NCBI RefSeq assembly: GCF_024300625.1
Contig: NZ_CP101322.1
Coordinates: 2,307,992-2,371,991 of the forward strand
From: Halovivax gelatinilyticus
GTDB lineage: Archaea; Halobacteriota; Halobacteria; Halobacteriales; Natrialbaceae
DNA: 64,000 bases
Reading direction: 5' to 3'
Shown: positions 25,674 to 34,380 of the stretch, one piece after another
Position numbering within the stretch: position 1 is the first letter of the stretch
Layout: the number at the start of each line of letters is the position of its first letter
Made by a program: the position numbers and the translations under genes
The notes under the pieces: model-generated
What the model was told of the DNA's origin: nothing
What the model saw: the letters and a program-made list of their open reading frames with translations, nothing else
The model's database searches: none

Positions 25674-27137
25674 ATGACCGAACGGGGGCGCTTGCGCTCT
25701 CGCTTTACGTTCGAGTTTGGCGGTCGAATACTCGCGACCACAGCTGGCGGTCTACTGATGGTCGTACTCGCGAGGTTGCTTGGACCCGAGGATTACGGGC
25801 TTCTATTCCTCGCGATCGCCGTGTTCGGTGTGTTGGGGGTGGCTAGCAAACTCGGAATTGCGAAATCCTGTGCCAGATACGTCGCCGAGTACAAAGAGTC
25901 AGATCCAGCGCAACTACCGCACATTCTCCGTGTCGCTCTACTGTTCAATGTAGGCGCCGTCGTCACCGTCTGTGTCGCCCTCTTGATCGGTCACCGACAC
26001 CTGGCTGCGTTCCTCGACGAGCCGTCGTTGACGCCGTTGTTGTTGCTCGGTCTGGGGTACCTCGTCTTCGAGGCGCTGGCGACGTTTGCCAGGCTCGTGT
26101 TGCAGGGGTTAGAGGAGATCGAACTCGCCGCGACCGTCCACGTGACCAATCGAATCACTCGGCTCATCTTCGTCGTCGGGTTCGCCGTCCTCGGTTTCGG
26201 CGCTCTCGGCGCCCTCGTTGGCTACATTATGAGTTTCGCCATCTCGTCGCTGCTCGGCCTCTGGCTCGTCTATCGCTACTGTCTGCGAGGCATCGAACCG
26301 GCGACCTCAGTCGAATCCGGGCTGAAACGCCGCATCGGTGAATACACCGTGCCACTGACGGCGACGAGTACGGCGAACGTCCTCGACAAGCAAATCGACA
26401 CCGTCCTCGTAGGCCTGTTTCTCTCGCCGATCGCCGTCTCCGCGTACGTCCTCAGCAAACAGATCGTCGAATTCCTCGAGGCACCCGTTTCGGCGCTCGG
26501 GTTCACCCTTTCGCCCACGTTTGCCGCGCAGAAAGCCGACGGGAATACGGATCGGGCAGCGCGCCTCTACGAAACCGCGCTCACTCATGCGTTGTTACTG
26601 TACGTGCCCGCCGCGGCTGGACTCGTCCTCGTCGCTGAACCAACTATCACCCTCGTCTTCGGGTCCGACTATCTGGGCGCGGTTCCCGTATTGCAGGTGC
26701 TCTCGCTGTACGCGATCTTGTTGTCCGTCACGAAGATAACGAGCAACGCGCTCGATTTCCTCGGGCGTGCGAAGGCTCGAGCGATCGTTAAGGGTTCGAC
26801 GGCCCTGTTGAACGTCGCCTTGAACCTCGTGTTGATCCCGCTGATCGGCGTCGTCGGCGCCGCAATCGCCACGGTGATCACCTACTCGATCTACACCGGG
26901 GCGAATCTCTATATTATCCACCGGGAACTCGATTTGCGCCTCGGACTGGTCGCCCGAAGAACCGGGGCGATCATCGGTGTGGCTGCGGTGATGACCGGTA
27001 CCATCTACCCGATGTACGGTAGCATCGATGGCTGGCCATCCCTACTTGGAGTCGTCCTGTTCGGTGTCGTCGTGTGGGCGCTGTGCTCACAACTGGCCGG
27101 ACTCCTCGAACTTCCACGAACCCAGATCAACTCATGA
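25674..27137 (+). CDS. Oligosaccharide flippase, MATE/Wzx-like (paralogue 1)
   Basis: A 487-residue polytopic membrane protein of the polysaccharide-biosynthesis (Wzx/RfbX) family, with about 12-14 TM helices. Conserved segments are ARLLGPEDYGLLFLAIAVFG near the N-terminus, SCARYVAEYKESD after the second helix, and PLTATSTANVLDKQIDTVLVG at the start of the second half. It should flip a lipid-linked glycan across the membrane. The stop overlaps the ATG of the next gene by 4 bp (ATGA), so the two are translationally coupled. A paralogue is at 34381-35850. Confidence 0.85.
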   Translation: MTERGRLRSRFTFEFGGRILATTAGGLLMVVLARLLGPEDYGLLFLAIAVFGVLGVASKLGIAKSCARYVAEYKESDPAQLPHILRVALLFNVGAVVTVCVALLIGHRHLAAFLDEPSLTPLLLLGLGYLVFEALATFARLVLQGLEEIELAATVHVTNRITRLIFVVGFAVLGFGALGALVGYIMSFAISSLLGLWLVYRYCLRGIEPATSVESGLKRRIGEYTVPLTATSTANVLDKQIDTVLVGLFLSPIAVSAYVLSKQIVEFLEAPVSALGFTLSPTFAAQKADGNTDRAARLYETALTHALLLYVPAAAGLVLVAEPTITLVFGSDYLGAVPVLQVLSLYAILLSVTKITSNALDFLGRAKARAIVKGSTALLNVALNLVLIPLIGVVGAAIATVITYSIYTGANLYIIHRELDLRLGLVARRTGAIIGVAAVMTGTIYPMYGSIDGWPSLLGVVLFGVVVWALCSQLAGLLELPRTQINS

Positions 27138-29020
27138 CACAAACGTATCCCTTCACGACCGAACGTGCGGACCGACCATCCACCGAAATACTCGTCTGCC
27201 CGGACTGTTCGGACCGTGTTTCACTCCGACAGCAATCCTGTACGGGTTGTGAGACGACGGTGATCGATCTCCAGGGCGTTATCTCGTTCACCGAGGACGA
27301 CCATCGTGGAGATGTTCCCGATCACGATGTCGACCTCGCTTCGTTTACCGACGCGCTCCGATCGAACTCGATGCGCACGGCCATCGACCACGTCGCTATC
27401 GACGCCAGTGAGTGCGAGACGTTCCTGACAGATCTCCTTGACGTCCGCCGCGACGTCTGGCACGCGCTCGTAGACGGCCACATTAGTGGACGCTGTCTCG
27501 ATCTCTACGCAGGGTACGGTCGACGTTCGATTGCCCTTTCGGCGCGTGCTGAATCCGTCCACGCTGTCGATCCGTCCCTGTCGAAACTCACGATCGCCTC
27601 GCTACGCGAAGACGCACCGAGGCACAGTCGTATCGTCCCGGTACACACCGAACTGAACCGGTTACCGTTCGCCCCGGCTTCATTCGATACCATCGTCGTG
27701 GATCTCTCGGGCCGATCGAACGTGAAAGAGACGCTACGGGAGCTTTCGCCCTATCTCAGAGACGGCGGCTCTCTCCTCGCTATCGTGGATGGCTGGTCGA
27801 AGAGAACCGGGATCGCGTCACTTGCGGGTCTCGTGAGCGACGAGGTACGTCTGTCGAGTGGCGTGCGTCCCGGAACGCCGAGCGGCTATCGATCCGTTGC
27901 GTCCGATCTCGGCTTCGACGCGTGTTCCGTCTATGCGCTATTCCCGAGCGCGTCGCGCCCACTCTACGCGTACGAAGTCGGCTGTGACCGTGCGTCCCGG
28001 TGGCTGTTCGAATCGGAACTGCCGAATCGGGATCGACTCGCATCGGCGATCGATCCGGTTCTTCCGCTGGTCCGGAACAGCGGCATTCTCGAAGGGAGCC
28101 TGCCGAGTTACCTCCTCGCGTGCTCGAAGACGCCGACACGCGACGCTCCGTCGAGATTCGACGCACCGGTTGCTGTTGCTGGTCGCGCCCGATCCGTCGT
28201 TCTCGACGTCGGGGTAGACGGTATCACCGACGTCTGGAAGCTTCCGAATCGTCCCGGACACGCACTGCTCACGGAGCGGGAAAATTCGCTGTTGTGGCGG
28301 CTCCACGAACTAGATGTCGACGTGACCGAGACGCTTCCCGATGGCGAACCGGTCGAGTCTCCGATCGGAGTAGCCCGCCACGAACGTCCTGTTCGTGGGC
28401 GGCCGCTCGACGAGTCACTCGCCGATCACCCCGACGACTTCGAACAGGTCCTCGAAACCGGATACGAGTGGCTAGCGTCGTTCCAGCGAACCGTTCGCGG
28501 TGACTCGATCGAACGATCACCGACGTCGGTTCGTGACGAACTCTCATTCGACCCCGCCGGCGTGGACCCGCCCCAGATCGAGACACCCGTTGTAACGTTC
28601 GAAACGCCGATTCATGGCGACTTCATCGCCCGTAACATCCACGTCGAGAACGGATCGATAACCGGCGTAATCGATTGGGAGTACGGTATTCCAGACGGGT
28701 GTCCGGTCGTCGATGCGGGCCGTCTCTTGATAGATGCGGCCCTTCAGACCGTTGGCGACTTCGATGGGGCTGTTCGCACCGTACTCTGTGGGGATACCGA
28801 GTACGCAGTTCGAGCGAGAGCGGCCGTTCAGGAGTACTGTGATGCGGTCGATCTGCCATACCGAACCTTCGAACGGTGTCTTCCGGCGACGTACGTCCAC
28901 CGCCTCGAACTCGACTTCCAGGTCGATGCCCCGAGCACGTACGGGTCGCGCGTGGCGGAGCGAGCCCGACGCGCGCAACGTCTCGCCGACTCTGTGGGAG
29001 AGATGACACTATCGGTGTGA
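27134..29020 (+). CDS. Zinc ribbon-methyltransferase-APH-type kinase fusion
   Basis: A 628-residue three-domain protein. Residues about 22-39 form a zinc ribbon (CPDC ... CTGC). Residues about 115-270 are a class I SAM-dependent methyltransferase: CLDLYAGYGRRSIALSA (motif I, about 121-137), HAVDPSLSK (motif II), FDTIVVDLSG and YLRDGGSLLAIVDG. The C-terminal half, from about 350, is an aminoglycoside phosphotransferase/choline-kinase-like domain with the Brenner motif HGDFIARN (about 494-501) and GVIDWEYG (about 512-519). The ATG overlaps the flippase stop by 4 bp. A methyltransferase plus kinase in one chain recalls bacterial WbdD, which caps O-antigen chains with a methylphosphate; this role is inferred. 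An ATG further upstream (27074) is less likely. Confidence 0.75.
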   Translation: MTQTYPFTTERADRPSTEILVCPDCSDRVSLRQQSCTGCETTVIDLQGVISFTEDDHRGDVPDHDVDLASFTDALRSNSMRTAIDHVAIDASECETFLTDLLDVRRDVWHALVDGHISGRCLDLYAGYGRRSIALSARAESVHAVDPSLSKLTIASLREDAPRHSRIVPVHTELNRLPFAPASFDTIVVDLSGRSNVKETLRELSPYLRDGGSLLAIVDGWSKRTGIASLAGLVSDEVRLSSGVRPGTPSGYRSVASDLGFDACSVYALFPSASRPLYAYEVGCDRASRWLFESELPNRDRLASAIDPVLPLVRNSGILEGSLPSYLLACSKTPTRDAPSRFDAPVAVAGRARSVVLDVGVDGITDVWKLPNRPGHALLTERENSLLWRLHELDVDVTETLPDGEPVESPIGVARHERPVRGRPLDESLADHPDDFEQVLETGYEWLASFQRTVRGDSIERSPTSVRDELSFDPAGVDPPQIETPVVTFETPIHGDFIARNIHVENGSITGVIDWEYGIPDGCPVVDAGRLLIDAALQTVGDFDGAVRTVLCGDTEYAVRARAAVQEYCDAVDLPYRTFERCLPATYVHRLELDFQVDAPSTYGSRVAERARRAQRLADSVGEMTLSV

Positions 29021-29189
29021 TCGGACGAGACTCTGCCTCGACGACCGACGATCTACCACGTCCACGGTCATGGGTCCGACAGCGCTCCAGTCGAGGAACT
29101 CGGCGGATCTCGGTGACCCGGAGAACCCGCTAGTCCCGATCGACGCGATCTCGGGGCCGGCCCGACCACCGGTCGAGTTCCGGTTCGAT

Positions 29190-30398
29190 TCAGACCGGAT
29201 CGATCGATTCGCCGTCGACGGCGAGCGTGCGGATCTCGGTTTCGCCGTCGTGATCGTCGATCTCGAGGGTGGTGATCTCGCCGGTGAACTCCCAGGCGGT
29301 CCGGGCTTCGTCCGACCCGGAGAGCCACCACTCGGCCCAGTCGTCGCCGTAGGCGTCTCCTTCTTCGAGCAACTCGGCGTGTTCTGCGGCCGGACGAATC
29401 TTCTCAGTGACCTCGATTCGGTAGGCGAATTGTCCTGCGACGTCGAGCGTTCGAGGCTCGTGAGGGTCTTCGACCCCACCGCCGTTCGCCGCTTCTTCGG
29501 CCGTCCGCGGACAGCCCTCGGGGATGGAGTCCCACGGCACGCCCGCCGAGGTCCCGCTGACGCTCGACGATCTCGCGCCGCCGTGGGCGGTTTCTGACTC
29601 CCATCGCGCATCGACCATCGTCAGCGAGGCGTCGTCGGATTTGTTCCAGACGGCGTCGCCGAGTGCGAGGTCGCTCTCGTGTCCGCCGATGTCACAGTCG
29701 ACGATCTCGGCGTCCTCGTAAAACTGCCAGTGCCCGCGCTGGGAGCCGCCCGCGGCGCAGCTGTTCTCGAGCGTCGACCCGCGGGTTCCGAGCCGAAAGT
29801 TCGAGACGTCGTTGTTCTTCGCGTAGGAATTTCTGATCGCGACCGTCCCGCCAGCCCCGGGGATCGGGTGCTGGTTCGAATTTCCCGGTCCGGAGGCGTA
29901 GATGCCGTTGTCGGTCCAGTTCTGGACGTTGACACGGTCTATCTCCAGGTGACCGGCGTGGTCCCAGTAGACGTAGAGACCGGTCGCGTTCCCGTCCCCG
30001 CAGGTGACGTCGAGACAGACGTTCTCGATGGTTCCCGTCCCGTCTGGATCGGTCACCCGAGCGCGAAACGGTTCTGCGTGTCCACCCTCGAAGTGGCCGG
30101 TGATTCCGACGTTGCGGATCGTCCAGTCGGTTCCGTCGGCCTGGATGTCGTAGACGGCCCCGGGTTCGGAGATGTCGATCAGGACGTTCTCCCACGTTTC
30201 ACCGCTTCCGACGGTCTTTCGGAACGTTTCGCCGGCGCCCACGGTGATCGTCTCGTAGTCCGTCGCGGCGGCGACTCGCCCGCTCGCCCCGTTCAACAGT
30301 CCGAACGATCCCAGCATCGCACCGGCGCCGAGAAGGTATCCGCGTCGACTCGTTTCACGTGTGTCAGTACGTCGATCGGTCGCGTCAGCTTCGTCCAT
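29190..30398 (-). CDS. Tat-exported beta-helix protein with one B module
   Basis: A 402-residue paralogue of the proteins at 22909 and 30632, the shortest of the three. The twin-arginine signal is SRRGYLLGAGAMLGSFGLL near residue 18. The beta-helix spans about residues 45-290 (TIRNVGITGHFEGGH, GIYASGPGNSNQHP, NFRLGTRGSTLENS). A single B module runs from about residue 314 (LDVAGQFAYRIEVTEKI) to the end (ETEIRTLAVDGESIDPV). The ATG at 30398 is preferred over GTG 30422 because it gives a normal Tat n-region. A TATA-like GCAATATACC (minus strand) lies near 30452-30461. Confidence 0.8.
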   Translation of the reverse strand: MDEADATDRRTDTRETSRRGYLLGAGAMLGSFGLLNGASGRVAAATDYETITVGAGETFRKTVGSGETWENVLIDISEPGAVYDIQADGTDWTIRNVGITGHFEGGHAEPFRARVTDPDGTGTIENVCLDVTCGDGNATGLYVYWDHAGHLEIDRVNVQNWTDNGIYASGPGNSNQHPIPGAGGTVAIRNSYAKNNDVSNFRLGTRGSTLENSCAAGGSQRGHWQFYEDAEIVDCDIGGHESDLALGDAVWNKSDDASLTMVDARWESETAHGGARSSSVSGTSAGVPWDSIPEGCPRTAEEAANGGGVEDPHEPRTLDVAGQFAYRIEVTEKIRPAAEHAELLEEGDAYGDDWAEWWLSGSDEARTAWEFTGEITTLEIDDHDGETEIRTLAVDGESIDPV

Positions 30399-30631
30399 TC
30401 GTCTCTCCGGAACGGTGGACACCCCTAACCAGTTGAGCTTCAGGTGTTGATGGTATATTGCCCAGTGGATACTCTCGTCGCCTGTTAACTAGGCGCCACT
30501 GTGGTACGTTCGCATTCGTTCGCGGGGGCGGTCCAAGGCGGGGTGGCTCCGGTACACCGTAGATTCTGCCCCGGCCCACCCGCCCAGTCCCGGTCCGATT
30601 CAGACCGGATCGATGTTCGGGCGGAACTCCT

Positions 30632-32515
30632 TCAGGGACGGTCGAGTTCCTCGCCGTCGACGGCGAGCGTTCGAATCTCGGTCTCTCCGTCGTAGTCGTC
30701 GATCTGGAGGTTCGTTATATCGCCCGTGAACTCCCAGACGGTTCGCGCCTCGTCCGAGCCCGACAGCCACCACTCCGCCCAGTCGTCGCCGTAGGCATCG
30801 CCCTCGGAGAGCCACTGCGCGTGGGCGTCAGTCGGTCGAATCTCGCCGGAGACGTCGACGCGATATTCGAACTGGCCGGCGACTTCGAGTCGGTGCGGGC
30901 CATCGTCCTCTTCGACGTACTCGCTGTGGTCGAGTTCCTCGCCGTCGATGGCGAGCGTGCGGATCTCGGTTTCGCCGTCGTGATCGTCGATCTCGAGAGT
31001 CGTGATCTCGCCGGTGAACTCCCAGACCGTCCGTGCCTCGTCCGAACCGGAGAGCCACCACTCGGCCCAGCCGTCGCCGTAGGCGTCTCCTTCCTGAAGC
31101 CAGCGGGCGTGCGCCTCGGCGGGCTGAATCTCGCCAGAGACCTCGATCCGGTATTCGAACTGACCGGCGACCTCGAGGGTGGACGGTCCGTCGTCTTCGT
31201 CCTCGTCGCCGCCAGTTCGCTCGATCAGCTCTCCCTCGCTCACCCGTTCGCCGTCGAGTTCGATCCACATGGCGTCGGGCTGGTCGACGGTGACGTCGCG
31301 GACGGGACCGTGAACCTCGTAGGCGTCGCCGTGGCCGCCGCCCGATAGCGAGGCGACGGTCGAGAGGCCGTCCTCTTCTTCGACGGTCTCGCGGTGGGCG
31401 GCGATGCGGCCACCGGAGGGACTCTCGTAGTGTGCTTCGGTCGGAACCAACTCGCCGTCGACGGCCAGTTCGTACTCGGCGAGTTCGGCGTCGGGTTCGG
31501 TGACGAACGCGACGAGGTGGGCGTCCTCGGGCAACTCCGGCTCCGGTTCGGGTTCTTCGCTGGCCGAGCCACCGTTCGCGGCCGCTTCGGCGCTCGTCGG
31601 ACAACCCGCCGGGACGCGATCTCGGGGGCTTCCGACCGACGAGCCGTTGATGTTCGAACGCGTGTTGCCGCCGTGGGCGGCTTCGGTCTCCCACCGCGAC
31701 CCGGTGAGCGAGACGCGCGCCCTGTCGGCTTTCGACCACGCCGAGTCGCCGACGGCGACGTCGCTGCCGTTCGATCCCAGGTCGGAGTCGTACACGTCGG
31801 TCTCCTCGTAGGCGGCCCACAGCCCGCGGTGGCGGCCGCCGACGGCCACGCAGTTGTCGAGGTACGAACCCGTGCTGCCGAGTCGGTACGCGGACGTGTT
31901 GCAGTCTTTGACGTAGGAGTTAGAGATGTGGACCTCGCCGCCGTGACCGGGGGTCGGGTGCGCGCTGGAGTTACCCGGCTCGCTCGCGTAGAAGCCGTTG
32001 TCCGGGAAGTTCTGCATGTAGATGCGATCCATCTCGAGGGTGCCGACGTGGTTCGGCCAGACGTAGATACCCGTCTCGCCGTGGTGTTCGCCCGAACTAC
32101 GCCGCGTTCGGGTCGTCACCTCGAAGCAGACGTTCTCGATCACGCCGGTGCCATTCGAATCGGTTACGCGCACCCTGAACGGGTCTTCGTTCCGGCCCGT
32201 ATCTTCCAGGTGGCCGCGGATGCCGACGTTCCTGATCGCCCAGTTCGAACCGGACGCGCTGATGTCGTAGCGCGCGCCGGATGCGGAGACATCGAGCAGG
32301 ACGTTCTCCAGTGTGTCACCGCTACCGAGTCGAATCGTGTGGGTCTGGCCGGACGGAACGACGATCTCCTCGTATCCGTCGTCGCCCGACGCCGCGGCGC
32401 TTCCCGCGTTCAGGAGAGCGAGCGAGCCGATGAGCGAGCCAGCACCGAGTAAGTACGATCGACGGCTGGTTTCGTTCCCGACCGACTGTCGGTCGGACGA
32501 GTGTGTCTCTTTCAT
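30632..32515 (-). CDS. Tat-exported beta-helix protein with one A and two B modules
   Basis: A 627-residue paralogue. Tat signal SRRSYLLGAGSLIGSLALL near residue 18. Beta-helix at about residues 45-310 (AIRNVGIRGHLED, GIYVWPNHVGTLEMDRI, DNGFYASEPGNSSAHP). A Glu/Pro linker is followed by an A module from about 332, then two B modules from about 443 and 541. The A module begins at the same residue number as in the 772-residue protein, so the N-terminal part is colinear and only the tail differs. The ATG at 32515 is preferred to the upstream start at 32560, which lies within the putative promoter (TATA-like CTATATAAG, complement of 32569-32577). Confidence 0.85.
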   Translation of the reverse strand: MKETHSSDRQSVGNETSRRSYLLGAGSLIGSLALLNAGSAAASGDDGYEEIVVPSGQTHTIRLGSGDTLENVLLDVSASGARYDISASGSNWAIRNVGIRGHLEDTGRNEDPFRVRVTDSNGTGVIENVCFEVTTRTRRSSGEHHGETGIYVWPNHVGTLEMDRIYMQNFPDNGFYASEPGNSSAHPTPGHGGEVHISNSYVKDCNTSAYRLGSTGSYLDNCVAVGGRHRGLWAAYEETDVYDSDLGSNGSDVAVGDSAWSKADRARVSLTGSRWETEAAHGGNTRSNINGSSVGSPRDRVPAGCPTSAEAAANGGSASEEPEPEPELPEDAHLVAFVTEPDAELAEYELAVDGELVPTEAHYESPSGGRIAAHRETVEEEDGLSTVASLSGGGHGDAYEVHGPVRDVTVDQPDAMWIELDGERVSEGELIERTGGDEDEDDGPSTLEVAGQFEYRIEVSGEIQPAEAHARWLQEGDAYGDGWAEWWLSGSDEARTVWEFTGEITTLEIDDHDGETEIRTLAIDGEELDHSEYVEEDDGPHRLEVAGQFEYRVDVSGEIRPTDAHAQWLSEGDAYGDDWAEWWLSGSDEARTVWEFTGDITNLQIDDYDGETEIRTLAVDGEELDRP

Positions 32516-32830
32516 GTGATTGTTCGAACCGCCAGAGCGCCAGTATCTCTTGACCTTCAAGATTGCATCTTATATAGCGGGTCGGTACGGTCCGGCTACT
32601 ATGAGGGTTGAAACCACGTGAAGGGTCACCACCGTGCGTGATTTCGTTCGTGAACGCGGTCTCTCTCGCGACCGACGTCGCATCGGGATCGAATCAGCTC
32701 TCTGCAGACGTTTTGGCGTGTCCTTCCCGGAGGCGCTCTCCGGGTATCGGTCGGCCACCGACGCCCGACGGGCGGGTAACTGGGAGATTACTATGCGCGT
32801 CGCTGGTCGACCGAACGAATATCTCGAAAC
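32516..32830. other. Divergent intergenic region with TATA-like box
   Basis: A 315-bp gap between the beta-helix gene (minus) and the sulfatase-like gene (plus). CTATATAAG (complement of 32569-32577) is a strong TATA candidate for the minus gene, giving a leader of about 27 nt. AGATTACTATGCG near 32785-32797 may serve the plus gene. A 66-codon plus-strand frame at 32634-32834 is not convincing as a gene. Confidence 0.5.
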
Positions 32831-34300
32831 ATGAGTGAACGTGATCCCAACGTATTCGTCCTGACCGTCGACTCGCTTCGGTGGGACGCCTACGATCGAT
32901 TGATGTCTGAGGTCGGCGAGGTCGTCCCGGGCACGACGTTCACCCGGGCGTTCGCGACGGCGAGCAACACCGGGAGTTCGATGCCGACGCTGGCGGCGGG
33001 CGTCTACTGCGACGAAGTGGCCGACGGCACGCCGAACCTGGACCTCGGCGAGACGAGCGAGGACGACGGCCTCACGACGCTTGCCGAGGCGCTCTCGGCG
33101 GCCGGATACGACGCCTCCCTCTGGAGTGACAACGTCATCTTCGGCGAGGCGCGAAACTACGATCGGGGCTTTAGCGACGGTCGGACCGGGACGCCGAGCT
33201 GGAAGAAGCGCGCGCAGACCGTCGTCCAGGGAACCGGCTCGGCTCGGCTGTTCAACGCCTGTCGCTGGGCGTACTTCAACGTCTTCGACCGAATCGAATC
33301 GACCCTCTCCTCGAATTCCAGCTACTACGTCCCGGCGAAAACGCACCACCAATCGGTTCTCGACGCGCTCTCGGGAACGGACGGCGGCCAGGCTCACTGG
33401 ATCCACTACATGGACGTCCACCACCCGTTCGAACCGCCCGCCGAGTACCTGGCCAAGCGTGATCTCAACGCGCCGCGGCGGCCGGCGGAACTCGCGGAAC
33501 TCTCCTCGTCTGCCATCATCCAGAACGCGGGCGGCGAGACGACGCACGGGGACGTCGAAGACATCGAGCAGGCCTACCTGGCCGCATGCGAACACCTCCG
33601 CGACGAACTCGTCTCGTTCGTCGAGACGCTTCGCGACCGGGGTCACTACGACCCGGGCCACGACGTGCTGGTACTCACCGCAGACCACGGCGAGGGGTTC
33701 GACCGCGACCTCCACGGCATGCTCGGGCACACGCCGACCCCGGCGTTCTGGGACGACCTCGTCCACGTCCCGCTGCTCGTCTCGCTTCCCGACTGGGAGC
33801 ACGAGCGGGTCGACTACCAGGTGAGTCTGATCGACGTCGTCCCGACGATTCTGTCTGCGCTCTCCCTGTCGGTTCCGGACTCGTGTCAGGGCGTGGCCGC
33901 CTCGTCACCAGCGGAGCTCCACCGCTCGCACGTCTACTTCACGGCGACCGGTCCCTACCGATCCTATCACGGCGTTCGTAACGAACACGGCTGGAAGCTG
34001 TTCGCCGACCGCATCAGCGAGTCGAGCGGGATCGAACTCATGGGGACCGACGAGCGCGACGACCACGAACGCGTCCTGCTCACGACGGTCGACGACGGCG
34101 AGGAGACGATCCGCTACGAGCGATCGCTCGACGAAGATGGGGTGCCGACGGAATCGACGGCGTCGACGCGCTGGCGCGGCTTACACGAACGGCTGTCCGA
34201 CCAGCGCGGCGGGGTCGCCACTCGACGGTTCGACGCCCAGCTCTCGGCGGAGACCGTCGAACAGTTAGAACAGCTCGGCTACGTCGACAACGTCCGGTGA
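32831..34300 (+). CDS. Sulfatase-like alkaline phosphatase superfamily protein without the usual sulfatase motif
   Basis: A 489-residue protein of the sulfatase/phosphoglycerol-transferase branch. It begins FVLTVDSLRWDAYD (metal-site Asp), has VLTADHGEGFDRDLHGMLGHT for the second metal site and a late VSLIDVVPTILSALSL. True sulfatases have C/S-x-P-x-R for formylglycine formation; here the segment is SNTGSSMPTLAAG, without the Arg and with a Ser/Thr nucleophile. A phosphotransferase or phosphodiesterase role on a surface polymer is more likely than sulfate removal. No signal peptide is seen. It is followed by a flippase gene 80 bp downstream. Confidence 0.8.
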   Translation: MSERDPNVFVLTVDSLRWDAYDRLMSEVGEVVPGTTFTRAFATASNTGSSMPTLAAGVYCDEVADGTPNLDLGETSEDDGLTTLAEALSAAGYDASLWSDNVIFGEARNYDRGFSDGRTGTPSWKKRAQTVVQGTGSARLFNACRWAYFNVFDRIESTLSSNSSYYVPAKTHHQSVLDALSGTDGGQAHWIHYMDVHHPFEPPAEYLAKRDLNAPRRPAELAELSSSAIIQNAGGETTHGDVEDIEQAYLAACEHLRDELVSFVETLRDRGHYDPGHDVLVLTADHGEGFDRDLHGMLGHTPTPAFWDDLVHVPLLVSLPDWEHERVDYQVSLIDVVPTILSALSLSVPDSCQGVAASSPAELHRSHVYFTATGPYRSYHGVRNEHGWKLFADRISESSGIELMGTDERDDHERVLLTTVDDGEETIRYERSLDEDGVPTESTASTRWRGLHERLSDQRGGVATRRFDAQLSAETVEQLEQLGYVDNVR

Positions 34301-34380
34301 CGGGGACGTCGTACCGGTCGGTCGGGTTCCGGTCGCTCCGCCGGCGTCACGGTTCGTCTGACTTCAGGTGATCACTCGAC

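Noticed and set aside
32634-32834. 66-codon frame before the sulfatase-like gene
   Set aside because: No Shine-Dalgarno or family signal; it lies in a region better explained as promoter DNA.
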